The notes under the pieces were generated by a model. The model saw only the letters and a program-made list of their open reading frames with translations. It did no database searches and was not told the origin of the DNA. DNA of 64,000 nt, taken from assembly GCF_002878395.1 (NCBI RefSeq), contig NC_061112.1, positions 43,543,069-43,607,068 on the forward strand, in the 5' to 3' direction. Source of the stretch: Capsicum annuum. Lineage: Eukaryota; Streptophyta; Magnoliopsida; Solanales; Solanaceae. The position numbers were made by a program, and so were the translations under genes. This document shows, piece by piece, positions 12,334 to 22,789 of this stretch (within the stretch, counting starts at the first letter, position 1; each line of letters starts with the position of its first letter).

Positions 12334-12771
12334 TCATGATTGAAGCCAATCCATACCGAGAATGACATCAAAATCCATCATCTCTAACTCTACGAGATCA
12401 ACTGGAGTAAATTTTTGAGTTATTACGACTGGACAGTTCCTGTATACCTGTCTGGCTATAATGGAAACACCCACTGGGGTAGACACTGAAAAAGGCTCTG
12501 CTAGAGTTTTGGGACTGACTCCGAAATTGATAGCTATATATAGAGTTACAAAATAAAGAGAAACTCTAGGGTATAGTAAAGCATAAACATGTAAGTGGAA
12601 AACCTGCAACATACCAGTAACTACGTCCGGAGAATTTTCCTGATCTTGGCAGGACTGAAGAGCATATAATTTATTCAGACGCTGAGCACTAGTAGCACTG
12701 GAAGCGGCACCCTGTTGATTTGGGTGACCAGATGGAACGGATGACTGATGGGACTGGCCCTGTTTGTGCAC
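12334..12771 (-). pseudogene. Y gag C-terminus and protease, active site lost
   Basis: An open stretch of 145 codons. The N-terminal half is the low-complexity linker rich in Gln, Ser and Ala that follows the zinc knuckle; the rest is the retroviral-type aspartic protease with its flap (STPVGVSI) and the C-terminal DFDVILGMDWL block that marks Ty3/gypsy proteases. The catalytic word, DPGAS in relatives, reads YPRVS here, so the Asp is gone. The protease would have cut the Gag-Pol polyprotein. Confidence 0.85.
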
Positions 12772-12795
12772 ATCCCTAAGGTTCTGAGAAACTAC

Positions 12796-13822
12796 CCGAC
12801 ACTTTTGAATCTAATAGCCTGGCTTCCCACACCCGAACCACACATCACTACCTGCCCTACACTCACCCTGATAGTGTTTACCATACTTCTGACATAAAGG
12901 ATTGGTATGAGCACAACTAACACTAACCTGGGACTTAGAGCCTGGTGCCCTTTCCTTATTATCACTTTTGAATTTAGGTACTGGGGCACTGGCTTAAGAA
13001 TGTACTGGGTTTGAAATAGAGGACGGTTACCACCCTCTGACTTTGGCTGACTAAAGTTAAAATTACCCATTATAGCTCTCTTGTTTCCTCTCTCCCTCTC
13101 CTTAATCTTATGCTCTTCTATCTGTTGAGCATGGACCATCAACCTAGACAAGTGCATCTCACTAATAAGCATTGTGATCCTACACTCCTTGACCTCACTA
13201 ACAGATATGCCAGACATATACTTACTCATCTTGGACCTACTGTCAGCTACCACATGAGGAGCATACCTAGCTAACTGAGTGAACTTGAGAGAATACTACC
13301 TCATACTCATGCTTTCTTGCATCAAATTAATAAATTCTAACACTTTAGCCTCCCTCAACTCTAATGGAAAGAATCTGTCTAAGAAAGCCGTGGCAAAATT
13401 TTCCCATTCCATAGTCCCTATTTTAACACCTCTATCAACTTTTCACTACTTGAACCAAGTATGGGCTACATCCTGAAATTGATATGCAGACTTAGTACTC
13501 TTACTAGATATCACCCCAATAGCATCCGTTACCTTCTAACCATAACTAAGAATTCTTATTGATCCTCTTAAGACTTGGACCCCATGAAAGAAGGAGGATT
13601 CATCTGGGTGAAATCTTAAATACTAGTTACAGTAGTATTGGCCACTACATTGGACAAAACAATAGTTGGTCGTTCATTCTGTGATGCTACGGAGTTTGAT
13701 AGAGTAGTGAATGCAGCCCTGAATTCTGCTTGAGAGACATACTCATCCAGAGAATCTGCTTTGATGGGCTGGGGGCCTGGCTGTGTTTTTTCTATTCTTC
13801 TTCCGTTCTTCTTGGGAGGCAT
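12796..13822 (-). pseudogene. Y gag, decayed
   Basis: The start is the ATG at 13822 (MPPKKNGRR), about 220 bp downstream of the PBS on the minus strand. The same MPPK start is seen in U and V. The capsid part spans about 12900-13620 with stops; the open piece 12792-13253 carries the C-terminal capsid words MSGISVSEVKECR and [11 protein letters not shown]. The CCHC knuckle near 12796-12840 has Trp for the first Cys and Tyr for the His, plus a stop. It is not functional. Confidence 0.85.
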
Positions 13823-14022
13823 GTTCTATAAACAAAAGGAGAAAATAAATTAGATTGAGAGTTTAACTTGAGCTCATGCTCACTCGCATGACATGAATAC
13901 TAAAAGAAGGGAAACTTTTCCTAAAATCCTTATAGCCTCCCGTCCATAAGTGTGGCATGCTACACACTCATGCATAAGACTCTACTCGATGCGACTTTCA
14001 GACTTTCTAGGACACTTTAAAA

Positions 14023-14040
14023 CCTTAGGCTCTGATACCA
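14023..14040 (-). promoter_or_regulatory. Y primer binding site
   Basis: The minus strand reads TGGTATCAGAGCCTAAGG four bases inside the 5' LTR end. TGGTATCAGAGCC is complementary to the 3' end of plant initiator tRNA-Met and primes minus-strand DNA synthesis. Confidence 0.9.
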
Positions 14041-14044
14041 AGTT

Positions 14045-16498
14045 TGTAATAACCCGAGACTACACCCTAGTTATCACACGATGCTTACAGTCCCGAGGGA
14101 CCATAAGCTAACCCATGAGCTAGTACCTGCTGTAAGCCTTGAATAACATGATCATAAATGCAGAAAAATATTGACATTTCCATAAGGTTTTATCAACTGG
14201 ATTCAAAACTGAATTTTAAATCTAGAAAAGACAACTGTCTAAATATGAGAAAAATACTTTTAAACTGAATAACTAACTGACCGTAGTGTCTAAAAATCTC
14301 TAAGACTGACTGACTAAGAGTTGAGGGGATAGGCCCCTCACTAACTCTATTAACTCCTGAAATAAAGACATGAAATAATAAGATCTGTTCTTGGATAATG
14401 AAGACTCACCACTGCTACTGTACTACTGATAATCTAAGAATCTTGGTACGATCTAGGAACTGAGTGTCAGCACCTATGATATGAGACATCATAGTGCAAA
14501 AGAAAAGTATGCGATCAGTACTTTAAATGTACTGGTATGCTAAATGAGATAGGCTAACATGCAAGGTTTCATGAATAGGAGTAATAATCTATCTGAGTAT
14601 ACATGTAAGGCATGGGATACTGAATAGAGAACATGAAATCTGTAGATACTGAACATGCATGAAAGTTTGTAAAATACTAAAAATGCATGAAAATCTGTAG
14701 ACACTGAAGATGCATGACCAAGTATATGACATGAACTGGATGAATTCTATAATCACTTAAATACTGTAATAAATGAAATCTAAATGCTTTGGTCAAACAA
14801 TACTGAGACTAAATAACTGAAATGGAACTATAACTAAGACTGTATCTGAAATTGCCGGAGGTATCATCTAACCAACATTTCCCAAACTGAGCTAATCGAG
14901 GTCCAACCTGTAACCCTAGTTGAAAGGGTGTTAATACTGTACCACGAGTACTAATGTTGTCTGTGTGGATCCATTAAACTGATATAATGTCCAAAGGACT
15001 AAAGGTGTTAAGCCTGAACTGGTGGGTGACCCCTACGAGATAGTCAAGCCTAATCTAATGGGTGACTACTCATATCCTACACTGGCTACGTAGTTCCGGA
15101 GTATAGTGATTATTACTAATGACTCTGTCTATCTGACGGGGAAGCCGCCATCTCTACACTCGATTGGTGCTAAGTCCTATTCCTAACTGAAAGACACTGA
15201 GATACTAGACTGTTCTGAGTTTAATGACTGATATCTGACAATTCTAATAATACTCATAGTATAATCTGAAGACTATTTATAATGTACTAAGACTAGTCTA
15301 AATAAAAAGCTATAATTTTTAGGTATTCAATAACCCCAGGACTCAAAACGATAATACTGAAAGGACACTAAAGCTTGAAGGCCAAAACATAAAGGCTCTT
15401 AATAAATAAATCACTCTTGTAGGCATTTTATCAAACACTTGTAGTTCACGATTTTCAAACAATCATAGGAATGTCATGGAACTTGTAGAAATAGAATGAA
15501 TTTATCATAATAGCATTAAATCATGGTTTAATTCAGTAAATCATAGTACTGAAACATGGAAGATTGAATAATAACAATAATTTCATGGTACATGGTATAA
15601 AATCAATAGTACATCGAGATCCATGGATGAAATCATAATTTAAAACATAAATCTTGAAAAGATCACAATTTTATAATTTAAAAAGGTTGCTTGAACTCCA
15701 TGGATGAACATCTAACATACCTGGGCTAACGAATTTGAAAGGATTGATGTGGAGAGTTCTTGAGAAATTACCTTGAATTTGAGAGCTAGGGTTTCATGTT
15801 CTTGAGAAAGGGGATCTTTAATTTTTGAAGAAGAATTGAATAATGATGACTACTTAGGGTGTTTAAGGGTTAAATTTCATGTTTTAGGTTATTTAGGGCC
15901 ATGGAAAAAGACTCAAATACCCTTAAACGGATTTAAAAATGGAAGTTCAAAACTGACCATCCCAATTTTTAGCCTTGGTGTGACGTGCCACTATCGCGCC
16001 AAGCCACTGGAAAAGGGAAAACTGGGAACTGAGGGCATGGCACGACTGGAGGAATTACGGTGCCCTTTTGATTTTGAAATTCACCCTTGGTGCGACAAGC
16101 CATTATCGCGACAAGACACAAGAAAAAGGACAATTAGAATTTTGGCTGACGGCACGATGCGGTGGTTTCGCGGAGCTTCACTAGAAATTGAAAAATGGGA
16201 AATTGGCCTTCTCCATGAGGCACCATGAATGTAGTGTCACACTAAAAATCGACAATTGTCATTTGGGCTGCCTATGCGAAGCGCTAAGGGGTAAAATGAC
16301 GGTGCTTTACGATTGAAACTTTAAATCGCCATAACTTCTTACCCGGTTATTGGATTTAGGCAAATTGTATATCGTTGGAAAGCTAACTGAATTTTATATG
16401 AACTAGAGGGCTCTAAACTAAAAATGTTTCAAAAATTTTATATGCAAATACTCATGTATAGAGACTGAGATTACGCTAAGAAAATATGGGGTGTTACA
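14045..16498 (-). repeat. Y 5' LTR
   Basis: Complete 2454-bp LTR with TGT...ACA ends. It carries a CG-rich segment at about 15970-16180 in AT-rich surroundings, and the word TCGTTGGAAAGCTAA at about 16372-16387, which also occurs in X near 17650. A 130-codon ORF on the plus strand (15836-16228) runs through the CG-rich part and is taken as chance. Confidence 0.88.
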
Positions 16499-18233
16499 AC
16501 TAATTTAAACTATGGGAGCTATCATATAACCAACATAAACCATGTGAGCTATCATTAAGTCCAACGTCTAACCCACATTGAGGAAGGATGTTCTATCCTG
16601 CCATCTAAATAGAACCTGAACTGTAGTGATCACTAAAATGATGTCCCAAAGGACCAGGGAGTCAAGCCTAAACTGACGGGTGACCCTTGAGAGGAAGTCA
16701 AGACTAAACTGTCGGGTGATCCCTTATATCCTACACTAGCGACATAGTTCTGGAACACCTAGATTGCTACTAATGACTCTGTCTAACTGATGGGGAAGCC
16801 ACTATCCCTGCATTTGCTCGGTGCTAAATCATACTCCCAACTGAAATACTAACTGGTGCGTGCACTGATTACTGATAACTGATAAGCTTAGGTCATGGTA
16901 TTCTGAAAATAACGATGCATACAGATTCTGAATAATCATAAAACATGACGTTTAAACTTAATACTATAGTATTGAATCATGGTTCAACCCAATACATGAG
17001 CATCCCATCATACATGTGGAAAGCATAAACTTTTACATAGGGATATTCTAAACATGAGCATTGAACAAATCATGAAATTTACTTGAGTAAGACATAGGAA
17101 ACTAAAATTCATAGCATGAGGAAATCAAATATTGCATGGGATCATACATGGGCTGAATTTAATTTAAATCACCATGAAAACACAAAATTCAATCTTTCTT
17201 GAACATATAAAATACTATAATGATAGAAAAGAATTTTCGGGCTCCATGGGTGAAAGGGACCCATGGATGAATACCCCACATATCTTAAGTTTCTTAACTT
17301 GGGAAAGAAACACTATTCTTGAAGCTTTATTGAAGATTATTAAACTTGGGAAACCTGGATTCTGCATCCTTGGGGAAAAAGGAATTGAATTTGTTCTTGG
17401 GGAAAGGCGAGGGTTTTCTTGAGAAGGATTTGGAGAAGAAGGGCCAATAATGACCTAAAAGATGCCCCAAATCATGTTATGGATGATTGGATTGAGGGAG
17501 TACAATACCCAATTTCCCTTTAATTATTTAAATAAAAAATCTAGATGCAACTACGCCACTGCGACGCGGTCTTATTGCAGTAGCTTACTGGTTTTGACAA
17601 AAATAATCATAATTTTTTGCTCAGGTATCATATTAAGGCAAAATTGGTATCATTGGAAAGCTAATTCGATTATATACAATTTGGTGGGTCTTGAGCTGAA
17701 AAACTTCTCATATATAAAAAGTTATACACATTTAAAAATGACCCTTGTAGAATCAAATACCAAAACTTGGCTGAATCAAAGGCTCTTAGCTCAATTTTGT
17801 TCTAAGTGATTTCGATGAACATTTTTCACCTCATAAGCAGTTCACACACTAGGATAAATATCATGCCACAGTTATTCAATTATAAATCAAAAAGTGGACA
17901 CAACACCTTCACCACGATGCAGTCAGTATGCGATCAGGGCAAATGCTGTGTCACAGGCCTATCGTGGTGACCCACTAGTTTTGTGAACCAAAAATGTCCT
18001 AAACATTGTTCAAAAAATATGAAACTCCTTTGATACACACTTCTTACATTCTTGAACATGAATTAACTCAACAACTAACCTCTTAGGGTTAGGAAGGTTA
18101 AAATAAAAATCCTCAATGTTTAGGGGTCTTGAAATGGCTAAGTCCCAAATACTTAATGAAAATTTCAAGCCTTAAGCCCCTTACGCATGCAACTAAGAGC
18201 TGAATCAAGCTAAGAATAGTACATGGTATTACA

Positions 18234-18515
18234 ATATCTCCCCCTTGGGAACATTCATCCTCAAAAAAGATTGGTTAGACTGAGAGTACTATACTAAGGT
18301 AACTGAGACCATATACTGAACTTGCATGACTTGAAACATGATTGCATAATTGAGTTTAAGTATGATACCTGAACAGAACTAATTTTGTGAATACATGTAA
18401 TGACATGAGAATGATCATAAAGCGGAGATAGAAATGAGAGAGTCAACTTATGAGTAACCATTACGTCAAGCTAGACCTTGTTTCATACAGAAAAATGAGT
18501 GGTTTAGGACATGAA
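18234..18515 (-). other. X polypurine tract and 3' internal remnant
   Basis: Read on the minus strand, GTTCCCAAGGGGGAGATAT directly precedes the X LTR, which is the expected primer site for plus-strand DNA synthesis. The rest is 3' untranslated sequence resembling 29224-29480 of element W (runs of GACTGAG/CATGAC words). Copia C1 sequence begins at about 18520. Confidence 0.7.
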
Positions 18516-18519
18516 ATCT

Positions 18520-19104
18520 CAAGATATTACACAATCCGACCCAGAACATTGAAAAGTAGTTAAAAAAATATTGAGGTATCTCAAAGGCACAATCAACTAT
18601 TCCTTATGTTATCAAGGAAATTATCTACAACTGAACGGCTACACTGATGCTGATTAGGGCAGAGATTTAAATAAGAGAAAGTCCACCTCTAGATATGCAT
18701 TCTTGCTTAACAATGGTGCCATATCATGGATTATCAGGAAGCAATCATTTATAGCTTTATTTATGATGGAAGATGAATTTGTAGCGCTTTCATCTAATGT
18801 GCAAGAAGTTGTTTGGCTTAAACATTTTTTGATCCACTTGGGCATGTATAGTAATGTTGTTGAACTTGTTACAATTAATTATGATAGTCAGGGTACAATA
18901 GCTTACACAAAGGATCCTAAATATCATGGGAAAATAAAACATATTGACATAAAGTATAATTTTGTGAGAGACATGGCTGTACAAAAAGAAGTGAACATGA
19001 AATACATATCCACGCATCAAATGAGAGTAGATCCCTTAACAAAACCCATAGCATGTGATATTTATGAAAAACATGTAAAGTCATTGGGTTTACATAGATT
19101 TTGA
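18520..19104 (+). pseudogene. C1 RNase H, C-terminal end of pol
   Basis: Picks up the C1 frame with QSDPEH, then a TGA where relatives have Trp, then KKILRYLKGT. The RNase H block follows (YTDAD at about 18640; KSTSRYAFLLNNGAISW at about 18680-18735). An open piece of 133 codons (18703-19104) contains the downstream words KYHGKIKHIDIKYNFVRD and the copia C-terminus, ending with LGLHRF and a stop at 19104. RNase H removes the RNA strand during reverse transcription. Confidence 0.85.
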
Positions 19105-19197
19105 TATACTTATTTTTATTTTTCCAATCATGTTCATGTAAATTCACATTATTAAGGTTAATATTGATTAATGCCTAATTTTTCATCTTGTTGGTTC

Positions 19198-19198
<1 letters not shown>

Positions 19199-19239
<41 letters not shown>
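19199..19239. repeat. (TA)n microsatellite
   Basis: About 20 TA units, followed by a short CACGCACACAC stretch. Confidence 0.95.
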
Positions 19240-19241
<2 letters not shown>

Positions 19242-19250
19242 GCACACACT

Positions 19251-19518
19251 CTCCATTCCAAAATAACTAAATTGTTGGAGTATTTTTTTAGTGTTCAAAA
19301 TAATTGAATTGTTTATTATTCAAGATAGATGTTAAAAAAAATTTCCAATTTTATCCTTCATTAATTAAATTTCCAAGGTTGAGTTTCAATGATCATTACT
19401 AATGTTTTGGAGTTTTGAAAAGGACAAAAATGAAAAAACATAACTAATTTATATCTGTCTTTTTTTCTTCAGATGTATGCCATATTTTAATAATTCAATT
19501 ATCTCAAAACAAAGGTAG
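19251..19518. mobile_element. Stowaway-like MITE (Tc1/mariner type)
   Basis: The left end CTCCATTCCAAAATAACTAA and the right end (minus strand CTACCTTTGTTTTGAGATAA) are inverted and similar to the CTCCCTCCGTTCCA ends of plant Stowaway MITEs. Length (about 268 bp) and AT-richness fit. A TA follows the right end, but the base before the left end is not a clean TA. There is no coding capacity. Confidence 0.55.
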
Positions 19519-20467
19519 TATTATTTTACATGGTGTACATAATTTTTTTAGGATAAAAAGTATGTCAAATAGACAAAAAGATTGTCCTATTCACACAGGC
19601 AATCGCCTCTATTGTCTAAGTGACAAGTAGTGAGGTGAGATAGTAATAAGCTTATTATTGTCAGACGTGATGATAAAAAAGAGCTGAAAGTTTATAATTT
19701 GAATGTCATTTATTAGATTGTGTGCAATTATATGTCATTAAAAGGAGTTAGTCTGTTTCTAATGCCAGATGTGAGTTCTGAAGAATAAAATAGTTGAGCA
19801 GATTTGTGAACTCAAAGTTAGACATGAGTTGTTTGAACTATCATCTGCACAATATTTACTTTATAAAAGACATAATCTCCATTGAAAACGAGGCAATACT
19901 GTGATACATGTTTCATACCATTTATGTGTAAAGTGATCCTTAAGGGCAGTACAAGTTTAGTCTCTACTTGCTGTTGTGTGAAGCCCTAAATATTGTAAGT
20001 AACTTCCACATTGTATCCTTATAACTTTACTTAGTTTCCTGAGATTTAATTTGGCATTTTCTATCTTAGTATGTTGCCAAAAGATCATGTTTGATTCAGT
20101 CTGGTGGGATATGTCTAGAAAAGCATACCACATTGAGATTAAGAGATTCTTGAGATGAGAAAGATCATTGGATATTATAACATTAATTATGTTCATTGAT
20201 GTCTTTTATGTTTATCTGTGAAACAAGTAAATAATGATGAACTCAAAATTAATAAAAAGAGATGATGAGCAATATAGATGTGATATATGATCTAGGGTAC
20301 TGCATGCTATAATCTACTCAAAGTTTCATTGATGAAGATGTTGTGTATTCCTAATAGATGTATAGCAACAAAGCTCTCGAAGTATGCACTGGTCACATAG
20401 TCTAGTCGTTAAGTATGAATGTTACAGAATAGGAATGAGAATTGACCCACTATGTGTGAGTGGGAGA

Positions 20468-20984
20468 TGAAGGAAATTGGATCGGATCACCCATGTGGGT
20501 CAACCCAGATTCATATTAAGAGATAAATAATATATTATTATTATTAATATTAATAAATAATAGGGAGAAAAGACATGTCTTTTAGAATATATAGCTAAAG
20601 AGTTTTGTCTCTTCAGCAAATAAAAAAAGGAAGAGACACAACTATTTGAATAGTTATGTCCTTTCAGAATTATAAAAGGGTTTTTACAGGAGAAACCAAT
20701 GCATCTTTTGATTCTCTACAAGAAAGACAAACAAAAGATAAATATTATTCTTCCTTCTCTAATTACTCAAGTTTCGGCAAAAGATTCTTTGAAGATTTCT
20801 TCTCCAAAAAGTACTAAAATAACTATAACAAGGTACGATTCATAGACTGTGAACTTTCAGTGTGGTTCATATTTTATACATGTGATTACACTATAGACTA
20901 GTGAAACCAAATCAATAATCCTTTAAACTATGTATTTGAGTATATTCTACACTGCTTGTTCCAGTTAATAAATATCGGATCACT
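20468..20984 (+). repeat. C1 3' LTR (incomplete)
   Basis: Follows the purine tract and starts TGAAGGAAATTGG. A good TATA box (TATAAAAGGG) lies at 20671-20680, with a leader-like stretch after it, as in copia LTRs. The right end is unclear because a hAT MITE sits at 20985. No 5' partner was found, so the boundaries rest on the PPT and the TATA box alone. Confidence 0.5.
20671..20680 (+). promoter_or_regulatory. TATA box of the C1 LTR
   Basis: TATAAAAGGG in a plain AT-rich region, 200 bases after the inferred LTR start; a fitting Pol II core promoter for the element. Confidence 0.5.
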
Positions 20985-21225
20985 AGGGGCGGCTCTAAAG
21001 ACAAAACAAACAAACATACAAATATTTTAGGCCTCTAAATTTGAGAGGTCCTATTTTTAAAATAATAGGGATATAAGTTTCTTTGAAAAAAGAGATAATG
21101 ACATAAAGAATAAACTTGAATTATCAAATTTTTACAAGTTTCACATCTCAATTATCACTCATCCTCTATTCTAAAAATTAAAAAAAAAAATGGGACCTCT
21201 CATTAAGTCTAACTTTAGACCGCGG
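20985..21225. mobile_element. hAT-type MITE 1
   Basis: The left end AGGGGCGGCTCTAAAG and the right end (minus strand GCGGTCTAAAGTTA) are inverted copies. The inner parts are also inverted (GAGAGGTCC near the left, GGGACCTCTC near the right). Length is about 240 bp with no ORF. The ends resemble those of the hAT relic at 57897-61296 and of MITE 2. A target duplication is not clear. Confidence 0.6.
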
Positions 21226-21556
21226 ATGATACTGAGCTGCTACGGTATATAGCTTTATCTTTTCTGCATAATTGGCTCCTATCTAGTTAACTTCTTACCT
21301 ATTTCTGATGCAGATTAAATTAATATTATTTTTAGGTGTCAACTAATGAATTGGATTAGCCCAAACCAGTTCGTCTCAGCCTAATAATTAAGAACTGGCC
21401 TGGACCGGTTTGGCTAGGGGGGAGGCGGAATTGGGGTGGTATTAGAAAGGAGGATGGGTTGAAAACTTTTTTTTTCATTCGAGTGATCAACCAATTCATC
21501 TGTGCTATTTCAAGTTAACAAGTCCAACTGCGACATCTTATTTTTACTTTTACCTC
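21226..21556. other. Unassigned spacer
   Basis: Nothing recognisable is seen. A purine-rich run (GGGGGGGAGGCGGAATTGGGG) lies at about 21415-21437. It borders the 5' LTR of C2. Confidence 0.6.
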
Positions 21557-21730
21557 TATAAAGGATAAACGTAGTTAACTCTAACTAGGATAGACAACTA
21601 GAAGTATTTATACATTGATACCCCTCTCTATGTTTTCTAGTAATTTTAGGAGACTTGGTTTCCCTGGGAAACTCTTGTATAAGTGTTGATTTCTACCTTC
21701 AGAGAAATAAAGAGAAAAACATTTATTTCA
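21557..21730 (+). repeat. C2 5' LTR
   Basis: 174 bp, matching 25867-25977 over GTTAACTCTAACTAGGATAG and what follows. The first bases read TATAAAGG where the 3' LTR has TGTAAAGG. It ends TTTATTTCA just before the PBS. Confidence 0.85.
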
Positions 21731-21747
21731 TGGTATCGGAGCCCTAG
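21731..21747 (+). promoter_or_regulatory. C2 primer binding site
   Basis: TGGTATCGGAGCCCTAG directly after the LTR, complementary to initiator tRNA-Met 3' end with one mismatch (C for A at position 7), probably deviating by decay. Confidence 0.85.
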
Positions 21748-21809
21748 TGGTTTAAACAAACCTCTAATTTTTTTTCTAAAGAGAACAACGTTCCCTTGAT
21801 AATCCAGCA

Positions 21810-22760
21810 ATGGGATATGTCACTAATTCCTTAGGCATGTCAAGAACTATAGTTGCTGCTTCGACCACCCCATGATAACTTATTCCACAACTCCTAACCT
21901 TGCTCATCAATTACCCATGAAGCTTACGTCATCAAGCTTCTTGCTATGGAAAACAAAATTTCTTCCAATGCTTTGTAGGTGTGGTCTCAACCATCATATT
22001 GATAGTAATGAACCTATTCAAGATAAAATTATAGAAGACAATCAACTAAATCCATCTTATAAAGCATTGGTTCATGAAGACCAACTTGTTTTAAGTTGGA
22101 TTGTCGCATTAGTATCCGAGAATATACTATCACAATTATTTGGTAATGAAACTACCCATGCAACATGGAATAAATTAGTTGCAGCCTATGCAACCAGATC
22201 CAAACCACAAATTTGTGAGCTCAAAGCATAGTTACATACTTTAATCCATAACAATACAAGCATTGAGACTTATGTCCAAAAGGTAAAAGGGATTGTAAAT
22301 AGGTTGGCTGTTTTACAGTATCTCATCAACGATGATGATCTTATTGAATTTCTTCATGAGGGTTTAGTCTCTGCATATCATCCATTTACTATAGTATTTG
22401 AGGCACGTCAAGAAGATGTCATATTTTATACTTTATATAGCATGTTGTCGCCCGAAGAAAGACAACTGAAAAGGAATGAAGCCCTTAATGTGATTTCTCC
22501 TTCAGCTAAATATACTCAGAGCTTTATTCCTACTACACGTGGTCGTGGTAGAGGTAGAAGTGGTCGAGGGCATGGTCGCTCTTCTAATCAAGTATTTACC
22601 CAATCTTCTTAAAATCATAACTTTCAGAGTTCTGCTCTGTTAAATCAGTCTGGGGTACAATCTCCATACTCTAATATATCTGTAATTATTTGTCACAATT
22701 GTAAAGAAAAGGGTCGTATTGCACATTTTTGCTCATCTCCCAAAATCAACAATGGTAATA
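21810..22760 (+). pseudogene. C2 gag, decayed
   Basis: The likely start is the ATG at 21810 (MGYVTNSLGMS), which soon hits stops; the main body is open at 21872-22231 and 22304-22612. It carries the copia gag (UBN2_3-like) words KLTSSSFLLWKTKFLP and DDLIEFLHEGL. An RG-rich tail (TTRGRGRGRSGRG) is followed by a CCHC knuckle at about 22692-22733 in which the His is Arg (CHNCKEKGRIAHFC). The knuckle would have bound element RNA; this one lacks a zinc ligand. Confidence 0.85.
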
Positions 22761-22789
22761 GGGTCTCTATATGACTCTCTTCCAATTTA

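Larger units (their letters stand above)
6453..16498 (-). mobile_element. Ty3/gypsy (Tekay-like) element Y nested in X
   Basis: Y is flanked by a perfect 5-bp target duplication ACTAA (6448-6452 and 16499-16503). It starts TGTAACGACC and ends GGTGTTACA, as LTR elements do. On the minus strand the order is 5' LTR (14045-16498), PBS, gag, protease, RT, RNase H, integrase. The left (3') LTR is a remnant, 6453-about 7430, and the PPT and chromodomain end are missing because a 1.9-kb LTR-like block lies there. Several catalytic residues are lost: protease Asp, first RT Asp, zinc-knuckle Cys and His. The clade call rests on pol order, integrase C-terminal words and the chromodomain of the close relative W. 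Confidence 0.88.
5220..18515 (-). mobile_element. Ty3/gypsy element X: 3' LTR plus internal stub
   Basis: X begins at 5220 with the LTR-start word TGTAATGACACGAGG, close to the TGTAAYRACCYGAG start of Y. It is interrupted by Y at 6453-16498 and resumes at 16499; the ACTAA flanks show both parts were once joined. The LTR ends in TATTACA at 18233 and is followed at once by the reverse complement of a polypurine tract (ATATCTCCCCCTTGGGAAC). X therefore reads on the minus strand and this is its 3' LTR, about 2.96 kb without Y. Only about 280 bp of the 3' internal region remain; pol, gag and the 5' LTR are gone. Confidence 0.75.
19105..20467 (+). other. C1 3' untranslated stretch with later insertions
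   Basis: No gene is seen. It holds a (TA)n run (19199-19239), a Stowaway-like MITE (19251-19518) and about 950 bases I cannot assign, ending at a purine-rich GTGAGTGGGAGATG that probably is the C1 polypurine tract. The small minus-strand ORF at 19957-20196 has no recognisable motif. Confidence 0.55.
1604..20984 (+). mobile_element. Ty1/copia retrotransposon C1, split by nested insertions
   Basis: A single copia element is spread over 1604-5219 and about 18520-20984. Its parts come in copia order: gag with zinc knuckle, protease, integrase, reverse transcriptase (YVDD at 4820-4831), then RNase H on the far side of a 13.3-kb insertion, a PPT-like GTGGGAGA and a 3' LTR. The reading frame stops just after the RT/RNase H connection at 5219 and picks up again within a few codons at about 18525, which shows the intervening gypsy DNA is an insertion. 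All coding parts carry stops and frameshifts. The 5' LTR is not recognisable. A SINE sits in gag, and a Stowaway-like MITE and a hAT MITE lie at the 3' end. Confidence 0.85.

Noticed and set aside
14023..14040. TGGTATCAGAGCC words (also at 21731, 26712, 34263, 41532, 48192) as parts of tRNA genes
   Set aside because: Each is a short PBS next to an LTR end; no cloverleaf or Pol III boxes surround them.
15836..16228. A 130-codon plus-strand ORF in the Y LTR as a possible gene
   Set aside because: It lies antisense in an LTR and runs through the CG-rich segment, where stop codons are rare by composition. No family words, and no matching ORF in the W LTRs.
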